DNA of 64,000 bases from Flavobacteriaceae bacterium PS02338 (GTDB lineage: Bacteria > Bacteroidota > Bacteroidia > Sphingobacteriales > Sphingobacteriaceae). The stretch is taken from NCBI GenBank assembly GCA_029959615.1, contig JASCOD010000003.1, positions 372,001 to 436,000 of the forward strand, in the 5' to 3' direction. Of this stretch, positions 27,136 through 35,490 are shown one piece after another (position 1 is the first letter of the stretch; each line of letters opens with the position of its first letter). The notes below the pieces were generated by a model. It was not told the origin of the DNA, did not search any database, and saw nothing but the letters and a program-made list of their open reading frames with translations. A program made the position numbers and the translations under genes.

Positions 27136-27573
27136 ATGGGATGGATTAAAAATTTGACAGCAGGCCTAATTGGTTCTGCCGCCCTAAACATATTACATGA
27201 AGTAGTAAGGAAGAACGTAAATAATGCTCCTGAAATAAATTTGCTAGGAGCTGAGGCAGTCAGTAAAACATTAAGCCAATACGGTAGACCGATAAATGAT
27301 CCAGATGATTTACACAAAGTGACTTTAGAGCTTGATCTAATTGCTAATGCGGCATATTATAGTGCGATTGGCAGTGGTGGAAAATACATTTGGCCAAAAG
27401 CAATTGCAATGGGGGTAAGTGCTGGTATCGGCGCATTAAAATTACCACGACCACTAGGTTTAAATCCAATTCCAGTAACCGAAACTAGACAAAAGCAGGT
27501 GCTTACCGTGGGATATTACCTATTTGGTGCATTAGTTACCGCATTGGCATTGAAAACAATTTTGAAATCTTAA
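27136..27573 (+). CDS. hypothetical membrane protein, 145 aa
   Basis: Unrecognised family. Hydrophobic segments near residues 8-22 (AGLIGSAALNILHEV) and at the C-terminus (VLTVGYYLFGALVTALALKT) suggest two membrane contacts, with a third weak one at IAMGVSAGIGALKL. It sits 3 nt after the SpoIIAA-like gene and 11 nt before the PPOX-family gene, so it shares their transcript. Similar conserved hypotheticals are known in Bacteroidota, but I cannot name a function. Confidence 0.65.
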   Translation: MGWIKNLTAGLIGSAALNILHEVVRKNVNNAPEINLLGAEAVSKTLSQYGRPINDPDDLHKVTLELDLIANAAYYSAIGSGGKYIWPKAIAMGVSAGIGALKLPRPLGLNPIPVTETRQKQVLTVGYYLFGALVTALALKTILKS

Positions 27574-27584
27574 AAAAAAGAAAA

Positions 27585-28145
27585 ATGGAAAATTCAAATA
27601 TAAGTAGAGATAGTTCGAACAATACCCAAAATACGGCAGACCATATTAAAACATTAGAGGGACAGGAAGCCGTAAAGAAACTGCAAGAATTGGCAAAGGG
27701 TGCAGAAAACTGTTTTTTCTGTACCAGTATTAAAACTGGTGTGCCACTTTCGGTAAGACCTATGTCTGTTTTAGATGTAGATGACAGCGGTAATCTTTGG
27801 TTCATGAGCCAAGTAGATAGCGCTAAAAATAAAGAAATAGAAACAGATCCTTTTACGCATTTGTTCTTCCAACACCATAAAAACTCAGGCTTCTTGAATG
27901 TCTACGGAATTAGTGAAATATTGGAAGATAGAAAGAAGATAGAAGAGCTTTGGAACCCATTGCTTAAAGTTTGGTTTCAGGATGGAAAAGAAGATGATAA
28001 AATTAGTGTAATTAAAGTGGAGCCAACACATGTTTATTACTGGGATACCAAACATGGTGAAGCTATTTCTTTTATTAAAATGGCGGCTTCTATTATCACG
28101 GGTAAAACCATGGATGATTCGGTAGAAGGTAAGTTAGAGATTTAG
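27585..28145 (+). CDS. pyridoxamine 5'-phosphate oxidase-family protein (general stress type)
   Basis: A 186-residue split-barrel flavoprotein of the general stress protein 26 type. After a disordered Asn/Ser-rich N-terminus comes the fold: CFFCTSIKTGVPLSVRPMSV, LWFMSQVDSAKNKEIETDP, HLFFQHHKNSGFLNVYGI, and a C-terminal LKVWFQDGKEDDKISVIKVEPTHVYYWD split here for length: LKVWFQDGKEDDKI then VIKVEPTHVYYWD. Probably binds FMN, F420 or haem; PNP oxidase activity in B6 synthesis is unlikely. Last gene of the three-gene stress-like operon, which ends at the terminator at 28193. Confidence 0.85.
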   Translation: MENSNISRDSSNNTQNTADHIKTLEGQEAVKKLQELAKGAENCFFCTSIKTGVPLSVRPMSVLDVDDSGNLWFMSQVDSAKNKEIETDPFTHLFFQHHKNSGFLNVYGISEILEDRKKIEELWNPLLKVWFQDGKEDDKISVIKVEPTHVYYWDTKHGEAISFIKMAASIITGKTMDDSVEGKLEI

Positions 28146-28192
28146 TCGGCTGAATTTGTGACCTTCTATATAATTAGAAGAAATGAAAAGCT

Positions 28193-28233
28193 TGATTAGA
28201 GCGAAAGCACTTAGTTTTCGCTCTAATCATTTT
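28193..28233 (+). terminator. terminator of the SpoIIAA-like/PPOX operon
   Basis: A 14-bp perfect stem (TGATTAGAGCGAAA and its complement), 9-nt loop and a T-rich tail, 48 nt after the PPOX-family stop codon. Confidence 0.8.
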
Positions 28234-28293
28234 ATTATAACCCTGACGATTTTGTATTAGGAAATTGCTGGCTTATTGGTAAATTGCCTTATC

Positions 28294-29325
28294 ATGAACC
28301 GCAAACTATTTCTCTCTTCCTTACTACCTGCATCGGCTATGTTGTATGCATTTAAAACCAATGCATCCATTCCTTTAACTACCGAAACTGTTAAGCATAA
28401 GCGACCTCCTTATTTGAAGCAAGGCGATTTGATTGGTATTACTTGCCCGGCGGGCTACATCACCCACGAGGAAATTGAACCAGCTGTGCTGCAAATGGAG
28501 AGTTGGGGATTTAAGGTAATAAAGGGAAAAACAGTTGGAGCGAGGGATTTTACTTTTGGCGGTACAGATGAAGAGCGTTTAGTCGATTTGCAGAGAATGT
28601 TAAATGATCCTAGCATAAAGGCTGTGATGTGTGCTCGTGGTGGTTATGGGGCCATTCGTATTGTAGACCAACTGGATTTCAGCATCTTTAAAATATCACC
28701 TAAATGGCTAATTGGATTTAGTGATATTACCATTTTACATTGCCACTTGAATAGCAATTACCGATTTGCAAGTATTCATTCTAAAATGTGCAATAGTTTT
28801 CCATCAGATTGGAGTAAGGCAGAGCAGATACAGATAGATACCATTAAATCTATTGAGAAAGCGTTGAAAGGAGAGGAGTTGATGAAGTATGAAGCTGCTT
28901 TTCAAAGCAACAATAGGTTGGGCGAAACAGAAGGGGAGCTAATTGGTGGGAATTTGCGTTGTATTGAAAACCTAACCGGGAGCGCTTCGGAGATAAATAC
29001 AGATGGTAAAATTCTTTTTGTAGAAGATGTAGGCGAATACTTGTACAGCATTGATAGAATGTTCTATAACCTTAAACGTGCCAATAAGTTGAACAAATTG
29101 AAAGGTTTAGTAGTTGGTGGTTTTAGGATTAAAAAGGATGAAGATAATGATGGGTTTGGAAGGACTTTGGAACAGATTGTAATGGATAAGGTAAAAGAGT
29201 TTGGTTATCCTGTTTGTTTTGATTTTCCCGTTGGCCACCAAAAAGCTAATTACGCTTTAAAATGCGGCGTAAAACATAAACTAAGTGTAACTGAACAAGG
29301 CACTATATTGCAGGAACTGGTGTAG
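28294..29325 (+). CDS. LD-carboxypeptidase (peptidase S66)
   Basis: Releases the terminal D-Ala from peptidoglycan tetrapeptides during murein recycling. The 343-residue protein keeps the S66 pattern: KQGDLIGITCPAGYI, CARGGYGAIRIVDQL, the nucleophile serine in IGFSDITILH (Ser143), the Glu in FVEDVGEYLYSIDRM and the His near the C-terminus in FPVGHQKANYAL. The first 25 residues (MNRKLFLSSLLPASAMLYAF) form a possible export signal, unusual for the cytosolic LdcA but common in Bacteroidota. ATG at 28294 preferred over TTG at 28276. Its last 23 nt overlap the convergent MBL-fold gene. Confidence 0.9.
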   Translation: MNRKLFLSSLLPASAMLYAFKTNASIPLTTETVKHKRPPYLKQGDLIGITCPAGYITHEEIEPAVLQMESWGFKVIKGKTVGARDFTFGGTDEERLVDLQRMLNDPSIKAVMCARGGYGAIRIVDQLDFSIFKISPKWLIGFSDITILHCHLNSNYRFASIHSKMCNSFPSDWSKAEQIQIDTIKSIEKALKGEELMKYEAAFQSNNRLGETEGELIGGNLRCIENLTGSASEINTDGKILFVEDVGEYLYSIDRMFYNLKRANKLNKLKGLVVGGFRIKKDEDNDGFGRTLEQIVMDKVKEFGYPVCFDFPVGHQKANYALKCGVKHKLSVTEQGTILQELV

Positions 29326-30085
29326 TTATCCTATAAATAGGAGTTTCTTGTAGCCTAGAAGCCACAATAATCTCTACGCCGTTAGCTACTTCATTAAATA
29401 GCCTGTGCACCAAATCTGGGCAGTTATTTTCTCTGCTTAAATGCGACAAGAATAGATGACTCATGAAATCTGGGCGATGATTGATAAAGAGATCTAGTGC
29501 TTTCTGATTAGATAAGTGACCGTTTCCTCCTCGTATCCTGCGTTTTAAAAAATAAGGGTAGTTACCTTTATCCAACATTTCATCATCGTAGTTAGCTTCT
29601 AAAAACACGGCATTGCATTGTTTGAAATGGTAAATAAGGTTTTCACAATGATCGCCGATATCGGTAAACACGCCAATTTTAATGTTATTATAAGCAACGG
29701 TAAAACTATGAGGCTCCGCAGCGTCATGTAATTTTGGAAAAGCTATGATTTGTAAACTCCCTATAAAAATGGGTGTAGCGCTAGTAAATGCATATAATAG
29801 ATGTTGCGGTAACAGCTGCTTTCCTCCTAAATGTGTTTTTGCTGTGATATAGATAGGTAGCTGATATTTTTTAGCTAATATGGGTAAACCTCTAATATGG
29901 TCGGAATGCTCGTGACTGATAAATATTGCCCTTACTTTCTGCATACTTAAACCTAATCTAGCTAACCTATTTTCGGTTTCTCTACAACTAAGGCCAGCAT
30001 CAATAAGCACTGCATCTTCGTCGTTGCCGATATAGAAACAGTTGCCGTTGCTGCCCGTATTAAGTGAGGTGATATATAATGACAT
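29303..30085 (-). CDS. MBL-fold metallohydrolase (YycJ/WalJ-like)
   Basis: A 260-residue metallo-beta-lactamase-fold hydrolase. N-terminal SLNTGSNGNCFYIGNDEDAV is typical of the YycJ/WalJ group. The metal site is complete: HEHSDH (His58, His60, Asp62, His63), with the second-shell SCRETENRL and the later DIGDHCENLIYHF and LSHLSRENN histidines. Members are exonuclease-like enzymes linked in other phyla to cell-wall signalling or DNA repair; the substrate here is unknown. The ATG at 30085 is 6 nt after a GAACTTTG -7-like box (30092-30099). It overlaps the LD-carboxypeptidase gene tail to tail by 23 nt. Confidence 0.9.
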   Translation of the reverse strand: MSLYITSLNTGSNGNCFYIGNDEDAVLIDAGLSCRETENRLARLGLSMQKVRAIFISHEHSDHIRGLPILAKKYQLPIYITAKTHLGGKQLLPQHLLYAFTSATPIFIGSLQIIAFPKLHDAAEPHSFTVAYNNIKIGVFTDIGDHCENLIYHFKQCNAVFLEANYDDEMLDKGNYPYFLKRRIRGGNGHLSNQKALDLFINHRPDFMSHLFLSHLSRENNCPDLVHRLFNEVANGVEIIVASRLQETPIYRITTPVPAI

Positions 30086-30192
30086 TCATCACAAAGTTCG
30101 AGATTTTAACCCGTTTTAAGGCTAATAAATTTTAAACATTCGTAGATTGGTCAAACATCATTATTCTTCAACTGTTTTAAAAATAAAAGGCC

Positions 30193-30588
30193 ATGGAAGA
30201 AAAATTTAATAATGCCACTCCACAGCGTCCCGCAGGGCATAGAACTTTAGATGGTCAGTTGGTTCTAGCAGACTTGCCAAAGTTTATCAAAGAGATAAAA
30301 AATGAAGCAGCTTATCATGAGAATGGAAAGAATGCAATTACTGTTTTCAAGTCAGAACATGCTACGGTGACTTTGGTGGCGCTAAAAAAAGGTGAAAAGG
30401 TACAATCTGGTACAGAAGAAAGGCACTTGCTGATGAATTTATACGTGATAGAAGGAAATTTGAGTTTTTTTGTAAATGAGCAAGAGCAGTATCTTTCAGA
30501 TGGTCAGTTACTTAGCTATCATTATGATTACCCCTTTAGAGCGCTATCTCATACCGAATGTATTTGTTTATTAACTGTAATTAAATAA
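30193..30588 (+). CDS. cupin-like protein, 131 aa
   Basis: A small single-domain cupin-like protein. The core ITVFKSEHATVTLVALKKGE then ERHLLMNLYVIEGNLSFFVN gives the two beta-strand motifs, but the usual metal-binding HxH...E...H set is largely missing (only the single HATV and GTEERH His residues are seen), so it may not bind metal. No signal peptide. Single gene upstream of the histone-like gene. Function unknown. Confidence 0.7.
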   Translation: MEEKFNNATPQRPAGHRTLDGQLVLADLPKFIKEIKNEAAYHENGKNAITVFKSEHATVTLVALKKGEKVQSGTEERHLLMNLYVIEGNLSFFVNEQEQYLSDGQLLSYHYDYPFRALSHTECICLLTVIK

Positions 30589-30655
30589 AGGGAATTTGAA
30601 AAAATGTGAATTGTTAAAAAAAATAAGTCAAAAAAAAATATCAAAAAAATAAAGA

Positions 30656-30689
30656 TTTGCTTGTTTATTCCGTTTAAATGATATATTTG
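30656..30689 (+). promoter_or_regulatory. promoter of the H1-like gene
   Basis: TTTG at 30656-30659 and TATATTTG at 30682-30689 with a 22-nt spacer match the Bacteroidota sigma-ABfr promoter (TTTG-N19-23-TAnnTTTG). Together with the strong terminator this defines a monocistronic unit of about 250 nt. Confidence 0.7.
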
Positions 30690-30712
30690 AGCCATAAATT
30701 AAAATTATAACA

Positions 30713-30892
30713 ATGGAAAAATTTGCAAAAGTTAAAGAAGTAGTAGCTGCTATCGAAGCAGATGTAGAGAAATTTTACAACGCAGGTAATTCAGCTGCAG
30801 GAACAAGAGTACGTAAAGCGATGCAAGATCTTAAAGGTTTAGCTCAAGAAATCCGTACTGAAGTTACAGAGAAAAAAAATAGCGCAAAATAA
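30713..30892 (+). CDS. histone H1-like small DNA-binding protein, 59 aa
   Basis: Reads MEKFAKVKEVVAAIEADVEK, then KFYNAGNSAAGTRVRKAMQD and LKGLAQEIRTEVTEKKNSAK. This matches the small H1/Hc1-like proteins of Bacteroidota, a single helical Lys/Glu-rich domain with the GNSAAGTRVRK turn, thought to bind DNA nonspecifically in the nucleoid. It is below usual gene-finding length cutoffs, but it has its own consensus promoter and terminator, which makes it solid. Likely highly expressed. Confidence 0.88.
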   Translation: MEKFAKVKEVVAAIEADVEKFYNAGNSAAGTRVRKAMQDLKGLAQEIRTEVTEKKNSAK

Positions 30893-30917
30893 TTAGAACG
30901 CTCAAAAGTAATTTTGG

Positions 30918-30947
30918 AAGACCTTGTATTAAACAAGGTCTTTTTTT
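30918..30947 (+). terminator. terminator of the H1-like gene
   Basis: A 9-bp stem AAGACCTTG/CAAGGTCTT with a 7-nt loop followed by a T-run, 25 nt after the stop codon. Confidence 0.85.
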
Positions 30948-31005
30948 ATATATTGTAGAAAACAACAGATGTTTTGTAAATTTAATTAAACAAAATAAAT
31001 AACAC

Positions 31006-31314
31006 ATGATTGCAGTACAGGTTACTTACAAAATTAACGCCGATTTTGTGGAAAACAATAAACGTAATATAGCTGCTTTTTTAAACGATTTTAAGGAAAT
31101 GCGTGATAGCAAATTTTTATATCATGTTTATGTTAAGGAAGATGGGTTAACGTTTGTTCATGTTTCAATGTATGAAAGTCAAGAAATTCAACAGTCAGTT
31201 TTAAACACAGCGTGTTTTCTAGAATTTCAAAAACAAAGGGATGAAAGGCTTGATGGTGCACCATTAATTGAGAATCTAAATCATATAGGTTCATCTCTGA
31301 GTTTAATTAAATAG
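31006..31314 (+). CDS. small ABM-like (ferredoxin-fold) protein, 102 aa
   Basis: Soluble 102-residue protein whose pattern (IAVQVTYKINADFVENNKRN, LYHVYVKEDGLTFVHVSMYE, final NHIGSSLSLIK) fits the dimeric alpha/beta barrel (antibiotic biosynthesis monooxygenase-like) fold. No catalytic residues can be pointed out, so function is open. Single gene with a hairpin terminator about 100 nt downstream. Confidence 0.6.
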   Translation: MIAVQVTYKINADFVENNKRNIAAFLNDFKEMRDSKFLYHVYVKEDGLTFVHVSMYESQEIQQSVLNTACFLEFQKQRDERLDGAPLIENLNHIGSSLSLIK

Positions 31315-31415
31315 AATTATTTATACTGCGTAAAGGAGTTTTGAATCAGATACTAGTCTAATCCTATGTCTGATTTTGTTCTTCGAACTTTTAAAACTGT
31401 TTCTATAAGATTTCA

Positions 31416-31450
31416 AAAAAATCAATCTCCTATTAGAGATTGATTTTTTT
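31416..31450 (+). terminator. hairpin terminator downstream of the ABM-like gene
   Basis: AAAAAATCAATCTC pairs with GAGATTGATTTTTT over a 6-nt loop and is followed by T residues. A-rich and T-rich ends make it usable in both directions. Confidence 0.75.
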
Positions 31451-31645
31451 ATGCAGTTAGCTGTATTCAACTAAGGTTAGTTCTCATGTATATAGTAAGC
31501 GTATATTGTGATTTTTGTTGAAAATGTGCGAGTAATTTTCGTTGCACTGTCAGGATAATATCCTACTCGGTTAAAGAAATAGTTGATTTAGATAGTTTAT
31601 TTTACACTTCGGTGAAGAAAAAGTAATATAAATATATCGTTAAGT

Positions 31646-31653
31646 TACCTTTG
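31646..31653 (+). promoter_or_regulatory. -7 box of the LytS/LytTR operon
   Basis: TACCTTTG is an exact TAnnTTTG match placed 25 nt before the GTG at 31679, which supports that unusual start codon. Confidence 0.55.
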
Positions 31654-31678
31654 CAGAAGATTAAATATAGGTTTGTAA

Positions 31679-32785
31679 GTGGATAAAACGGCTAATACAT
31701 TTTTAAGCAATAAAGCAAAACGTTTGGTTTTTGTACCCTTCGCTTTTGTATTGTTCTATTTAGTGTCTTTTCTGTTAGATCCTTATGCTAAATTTTGGCA
31801 AGAGTATTCACAAAGAAATTTCTGGAACTTATTGGCAGAGTGGTGCACCTCCTTGGTTTTCTGCTTTTTAGTTTCGGAAGCGTCTATTTTTATACATGCC
31901 AAATTAAACCGTAGCCTACCTTGGACAGATCGACCGCTTAAACGTTTAGTTGTAGAAGCACTTTGTAATATGTTAGGGGTGATGTTCATCATTTTTCTGA
32001 ACATTATCTTTATTCTTTGTATCGAAAAAGAAGATTTAAGTGCACCTTCCTCAGAAGATATTAGGAATTTGATGCAATGGGGGGTAGTGAGTATGATGAT
32101 TTCTTTTATGATCATTGCCATTAATACCGGCAGTTATTTGGTAAGTAATTGGAAAAACTCTGAAATGAAAGTTACGGAGCATAAATTGAGAGAAGCGGAA
32201 CTGAAGCAAGCGTCGGTAGAAGCACAGTTAAATTCTCTGAAACTTCAACTCGATCCTCATTTCATATTTAACAGCCTCAGTATTTTATCTGAGTTAATTC
32301 TAGAAGACCAACAACTGGGTTATGAATACTCTGAAAGGTTCTCTAAAGTCTATCGTTTTCTATTGGTAAATTCTAAAAAGAACACCATTTCTTTGGAAGA
32401 AGAACTGAAATTTTTGGAATCCTATATTTTCTTAATCAAGCACCGAATAGGCTTGGGCATTACTTTTGATATTGATGTTGCGGCAAAAAGTAAAAGTTTA
32501 TATCTACCACCACTTACATTACAACTCTTGATAGAGAATGCGATTAAACATAATTCAACTAATAAAAACAGTCCTCTAACCATTAAGATCTACACACAAG
32601 AAGCTCAGATTTTAGTAGTAGAAAATTCATTGTCGTTAATAGAAAATCAAAATTTACGTTCCTTTGGCATTGGTCTTCCCAATATCATGAGTAGGTTTGA
32701 ACTTTTAAAAGGTCGGGCTCCAGAAATTATCAAGACTCCAACCACTTATAAAGTAGTTGTACATTTAATGGATTATGAGCAATAG
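31679..32785 (+). CDS. LytS-type sensor histidine kinase
   Basis: A 368-residue membrane kinase. Four transmembrane helices fill about residues 15-35, 55-73, 88-115 and 133-152, with no large periplasmic domain. A coiled-coil linker (EHKLREAELKQASVEAQLNS) leads to the His_kinase domain with the phosphorylated His194 in LDPHFIFNSLSIL, and a HATPase domain with the N-box LTLQLLIENAIKHNS and GIGLPN. The start is GTG. The response regulator overlaps its end by 11 nt, so both are translated together. The signal is unknown. Confidence 0.92.
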   Translation: MDKTANTFLSNKAKRLVFVPFAFVLFYLVSFLLDPYAKFWQEYSQRNFWNLLAEWCTSLVFCFLVSEASIFIHAKLNRSLPWTDRPLKRLVVEALCNMLGVMFIIFLNIIFILCIEKEDLSAPSSEDIRNLMQWGVVSMMISFMIIAINTGSYLVSNWKNSEMKVTEHKLREAELKQASVEAQLNSLKLQLDPHFIFNSLSILSELILEDQQLGYEYSERFSKVYRFLLVNSKKNTISLEEELKFLESYIFLIKHRIGLGITFDIDVAAKSKSLYLPPLTLQLLIENAIKHNSTNKNSPLTIKIYTQEAQILVVENSLSLIENQNLRSFGIGLPNIMSRFELLKGRAPEIIKTPTTYKVVVHLMDYEQ

Positions 32786-33530
32786 TATACTTATTATAGA
32801 AGATGAAAAGTTAAACGCCGACCGATTAAAGCGGCTAATAGGTGCTATAAGACCCCAGGCTAATATCGTTGCGGTATTGGATAGCGTAGCAGAAACTTTA
32901 GATTGGTTTAATCATTCTCCTATGCCGGATTTGGTAATGATGGATGTTCGGTTATCGGATGGGTTGAGCTTTGAAATTTTTGAAAAAATAACCATTACTT
33001 GTCCTATTATATTTACTACGGCTTATGATGAGTATGCAGTTAAGGCATTTAAATACAATAGTGTAGATTATTTACTTAAACCTGTAGAACAGGAAGAATT
33101 ACAAGTTGCTTTGGAAAAAGTAGAGCAGTACTGTAGTTCTAATCATAGCCAAACTGCCATTGAAGATTTGGTAAGGTACTTAAAACCAAAATCGCACAGG
33201 AGTAGATTTTTAATTCCATTTAAGGATGGATATAAAGCAGTTTTGGTAGAAGATATCTGTTACTTCCATTTAGAGTTTAAAATAACCAAAGCAAGGTTAC
33301 AGGACGGTACGGAGGTAGTATTGCCACAAACGATGGAGGAGTTGGACGATCAACTTGATCCTCATGTGTTTTTTAGGGCAAATAGACAGTGCATAATTCA
33401 CGTAAATGCAATTGCTCAACTTCATAATCACTTTAATGGCAAGTTAAAAGTTGATCTTAAAAATAGCGATATCGAAGTGATTGTGAGTAGAGAAAAGTCC
33501 GCTGCTTTAAAGCAATGGATGGATTGTTAG
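32775..33530 (+). CDS. LytTR-family response regulator
   Basis: A 251-residue partner of the preceding kinase. Receiver domain with the phosphoacceptor Asp57 (LVMMDVRLSDG), the Thr/Ser and Lys of the active site in IIFTTAYDEYAVKAFKY and YLLKPVE, followed by a LytTR DNA-binding domain from about residue 146 (RFLIPFKDGYKAVLVEDICY ... FFRANRQCIIHVNAI). Overlaps the kinase gene by 11 nt. LytTR regulators bind tandem direct repeats; no target site was identified nearby. Repeat-like sequence follows the stop codon. Confidence 0.94.
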   Translation: MSNSILIIEDEKLNADRLKRLIGAIRPQANIVAVLDSVAETLDWFNHSPMPDLVMMDVRLSDGLSFEIFEKITITCPIIFTTAYDEYAVKAFKYNSVDYLLKPVEQEELQVALEKVEQYCSSNHSQTAIEDLVRYLKPKSHRSRFLIPFKDGYKAVLVEDICYFHLEFKITKARLQDGTEVVLPQTMEELDDQLDPHVFFRANRQCIIHVNAIAQLHNHFNGKLKVDLKNSDIEVIVSREKSAALKQWMDC

Positions 33531-33690
33531 TTTTAGTAGTCAGGGAGCAGGTACCAGTTGTCAGCAGCTAGGTCTCAGGTTTTAACTTCTGGGATTTAGT
33601 ATAGGTCGTTTAAACATACTGCTATTCTCACTCTTTTAGGGAGTGATGCCCAACGGGCAGAGAGGGTTTTAAAAATTGACCAACTTCCGT
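33531..33690. repeat. intergenic repeat cluster with branched hairpins
   Basis: First part (33533-33590) is of the TCAGG/GGTACCAG/GTCTCAGG type shared with 22.5 and 26.6 kb. Second part holds two adjacent hairpins, CACTC-TTTTAGG-GAGTG and TGCCC-AAC-GGGCA, enclosed by TCTC/GAGA (about 33626-33663), a three-way-junction-like shape. Probably a dispersed REP-type element. Confidence 0.5.
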
Positions 33691-33708
33691 CTTCTAGAAA
33701 TATATAAC

Positions 33709-34305
33709 TCAAGTTCTCAAGTTCCTCTCTAACTTTTCACTTTCAACTAATAAACCTCTTATAAAGTGTTGTTTAACTGTGTCTAGCGTGTAATTGGCTT
33801 TGTATGCGTGAGCAATAAGATCAAACCATAAGTTAGCCATTATGTTTGCCTGTGTATCAGATCGATAAATACCTTCAATAATTCCTTGTTTAATATTGAA
33901 TGAGAATACATTTTCGATAAGATGTACCTTGAAATCGACGAATAATTGGTAGATGTAAGGATGTTTCATTTCTAGATCTCTAAAAAATAAAGTAGAAAAA
34001 CAGCTATTGAAGCTGGCTATTTCATCAAATAGAAAAGCTGCTTCTTTTAGTGCATTGGCCATTTGCTGTCTTTTATTCAGCTTTAACATAGTCTCGTCTA
34101 TTTTACGCTTGCATACATTTTCCAACAAAGTTGATTTATCTGAGAAATGAATATAAAAAGTGTGCTTCGAAATAGCCAAACTGTCGCAGATATCGTCGAT
34201 ACTTACCGATCTTATTCCATAGCGAAAGAATAGCTGTTCTGCAGCAATTAATATACTTGTTGGTGTATTTGCATTTGGATCGTCGATAAGAATATGGCTT
34301 TTCAT
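33709..34305 (-). CDS. TetR/AcrR-family regulator
   Basis: A 198-residue repressor with the N-terminal helix-turn-helix ILIAAEQLFFRYGIRSVSID then DDICDSLAISKHTFYIHFSD, and an unassigned ligand domain. It is 20 nt downstream of the universal stress protein gene in the same direction, so the two share a transcript read away from the RND efflux operon on the other strand. It is the natural candidate for controlling that efflux operon. A palindrome over the shared promoter area (35285-35302) is a possible operator. Confidence 0.9.
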   Translation of the reverse strand: MKSHILIDDPNANTPTSILIAAEQLFFRYGIRSVSIDDICDSLAISKHTFYIHFSDKSTLLENVCKRKIDETMLKLNKRQQMANALKEAAFLFDEIASFNSCFSTLFFRDLEMKHPYIYQLFVDFKVHLIENVFSFNIKQGIIEGIYRSDTQANIMANLWFDLIAHAYKANYTLDTVKQHFIRGLLVESEKLERNLRT

Positions 34306-34325
34306 TCACTTTTGGTGTTTATAAG

Positions 34326-35135
34326 TTATAAAGGAAGTGAAAGCAGGGGAACGCTGTTACCCGAAGCCATCACCCTTGTTTTGCTTTTGTGCAATAAACT
34401 TTGCCAAAAGCCATGTCGGTAAGGTACCATGATCAATAACTCTGTTTTTGAAGTTACAATCTCTTGTTCAATTGCTTTAATGATTTCTGAAGATTGTACT
34501 TGTTTGTAAAAATGGTCGACATCAGCCAGTGAAATATCTACCAGCGCCAGTTCTTGATCACGAGCAATCTCTTCCACTTTTTTTCTTACATGGAAAACTT
34601 CGACAGTTGCACCGAAATCGGCAGCAAAATCATGTACGCGATCTAAAATGACGCGATGCACACCTCTAGAAATATCACAAGCAAAAAGAATGTGCTTAAT
34701 TCCATTGTATTTAGCATTTAACGGAACAGATAAAATCGGAAATTTTAAACGATTGATTACCTCTGTAGTCGTGTTACCAAGCAAGTCTTGCTCTAGTGAT
34801 TTTTCAGCCATACCCATCACCAATAAATCTGCTTGATGTAACTGAATACAGTTTAAAAGCTCCTCGTAGAAATTACCAGTAGCGAAATAAATATCGGTTT
34901 CGATATGATAAATTTCGCTGATCATTTCTGCAATTTCTCTATGCTTGTTACGTCTCCATTCAAAAATTTGATCTATTTCGCTACCCGATATACGAGCATT
35001 CATAGCATGTATAGAGGTATTGTAAAGGTTGTACAGTACTAGTTTATACCCTTTTTCGGCAGCGGCTGCAGCGGCATAAGTCATGGCGTTATCTGCTTCG
35101 GCAGAGAAATCGGTAGCTACAATGATGGTCTTCAT
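34326..35135 (-). CDS. universal stress protein, tandem UspA domains
   Basis: A 269-residue protein with two UspA domains: first MKTIIVATDFSAEADNAM through LLVMGMAEKSLEQDLLGNTT (residues 1-140), second HILFACDISRGVHRVILDR through ELLIMVPYRHGFWQSLLHKS. The first keeps the ATP-binding G-x2-G-x9-G type end (GMAEKSLEQDLLGNTT), the second is degenerate there. Start placed at the ATG at 35135, since the longer frame begins with TTG at 35144. It is first of a two-gene unit with the TetR regulator. Confidence 0.88.
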   Translation of the reverse strand: MKTIIVATDFSAEADNAMTYAAAAAAEKGYKLVLYNLYNTSIHAMNARISGSEIDQIFEWRRNKHREIAEMISEIYHIETDIYFATGNFYEELLNCIQLHQADLLVMGMAEKSLEQDLLGNTTTEVINRLKFPILSVPLNAKYNGIKHILFACDISRGVHRVILDRVHDFAADFGATVEVFHVRKKVEEIARDQELALVDISLADVDHFYKQVQSSEIIKAIEQEIVTSKTELLIMVPYRHGFWQSLLHKSKTRVMASGNSVPLLSLPL

Positions 35136-35490
35136 ATCTAACAAGAATGAAAAACCGCCAGCGTTTTTAACGCATGGCAGTTTTATATTTGTGTGTTATT
35201 GAATTAAATGATTTGATGTTATAAAATTAAATTGGCAATAAGTCATTTTCGATTTTAACTTTCTCAACTGACCAAAATCGCTTCCCAAATGTAGACGTTT
35301 GGTTACCGAAATGAATGACGAAAAACAGATGATTTAATGATTTTTATTGCCCTCTATGATACATGGAGGCAATTGTCTACGGTTGAGTTAGCCGTATTTT
35401 CATTTCGGAAGCTGATTTATCCAGTTCAGCCATTTTGCTCCAAAAATACTTCGAAAATGTGCTTCTTTTGCAGCGAAAATTTTATTAGAA
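35136..35490. other. 355-nt divergent region between usp-tetR and the efflux operon
   Basis: Carries the palindrome and minus-strand -7 box at 35285-35302. The right part (35340-35490) has no clear coding potential. It probably contains both divergent promoters. Confidence 0.6.
35285..35302. promoter_or_regulatory. candidate TetR operator overlapping a -7 box
   Basis: CCAAATGTAGACGTTTGG is an 18-bp imperfect palindrome (8-bp arms, one mismatch). Its left half contains, on the minus strand, TACATTTG at 35286-35293, an exact -7 box directed toward usp-tetR. A repressor here would block that promoter. Binding by the adjacent TetR protein is inference. Confidence 0.45.

Larger units (their letters stand above)
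31315..31678. other. 364-nt intergenic region before the histidine kinase gene
   Basis: Holds the terminator at 31416-31450 and, at 31646-31653, a TACCTTTG -7 box for the kinase gene, about 25 nt before its GTG start. Nothing else is recognised. Confidence 0.6.
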
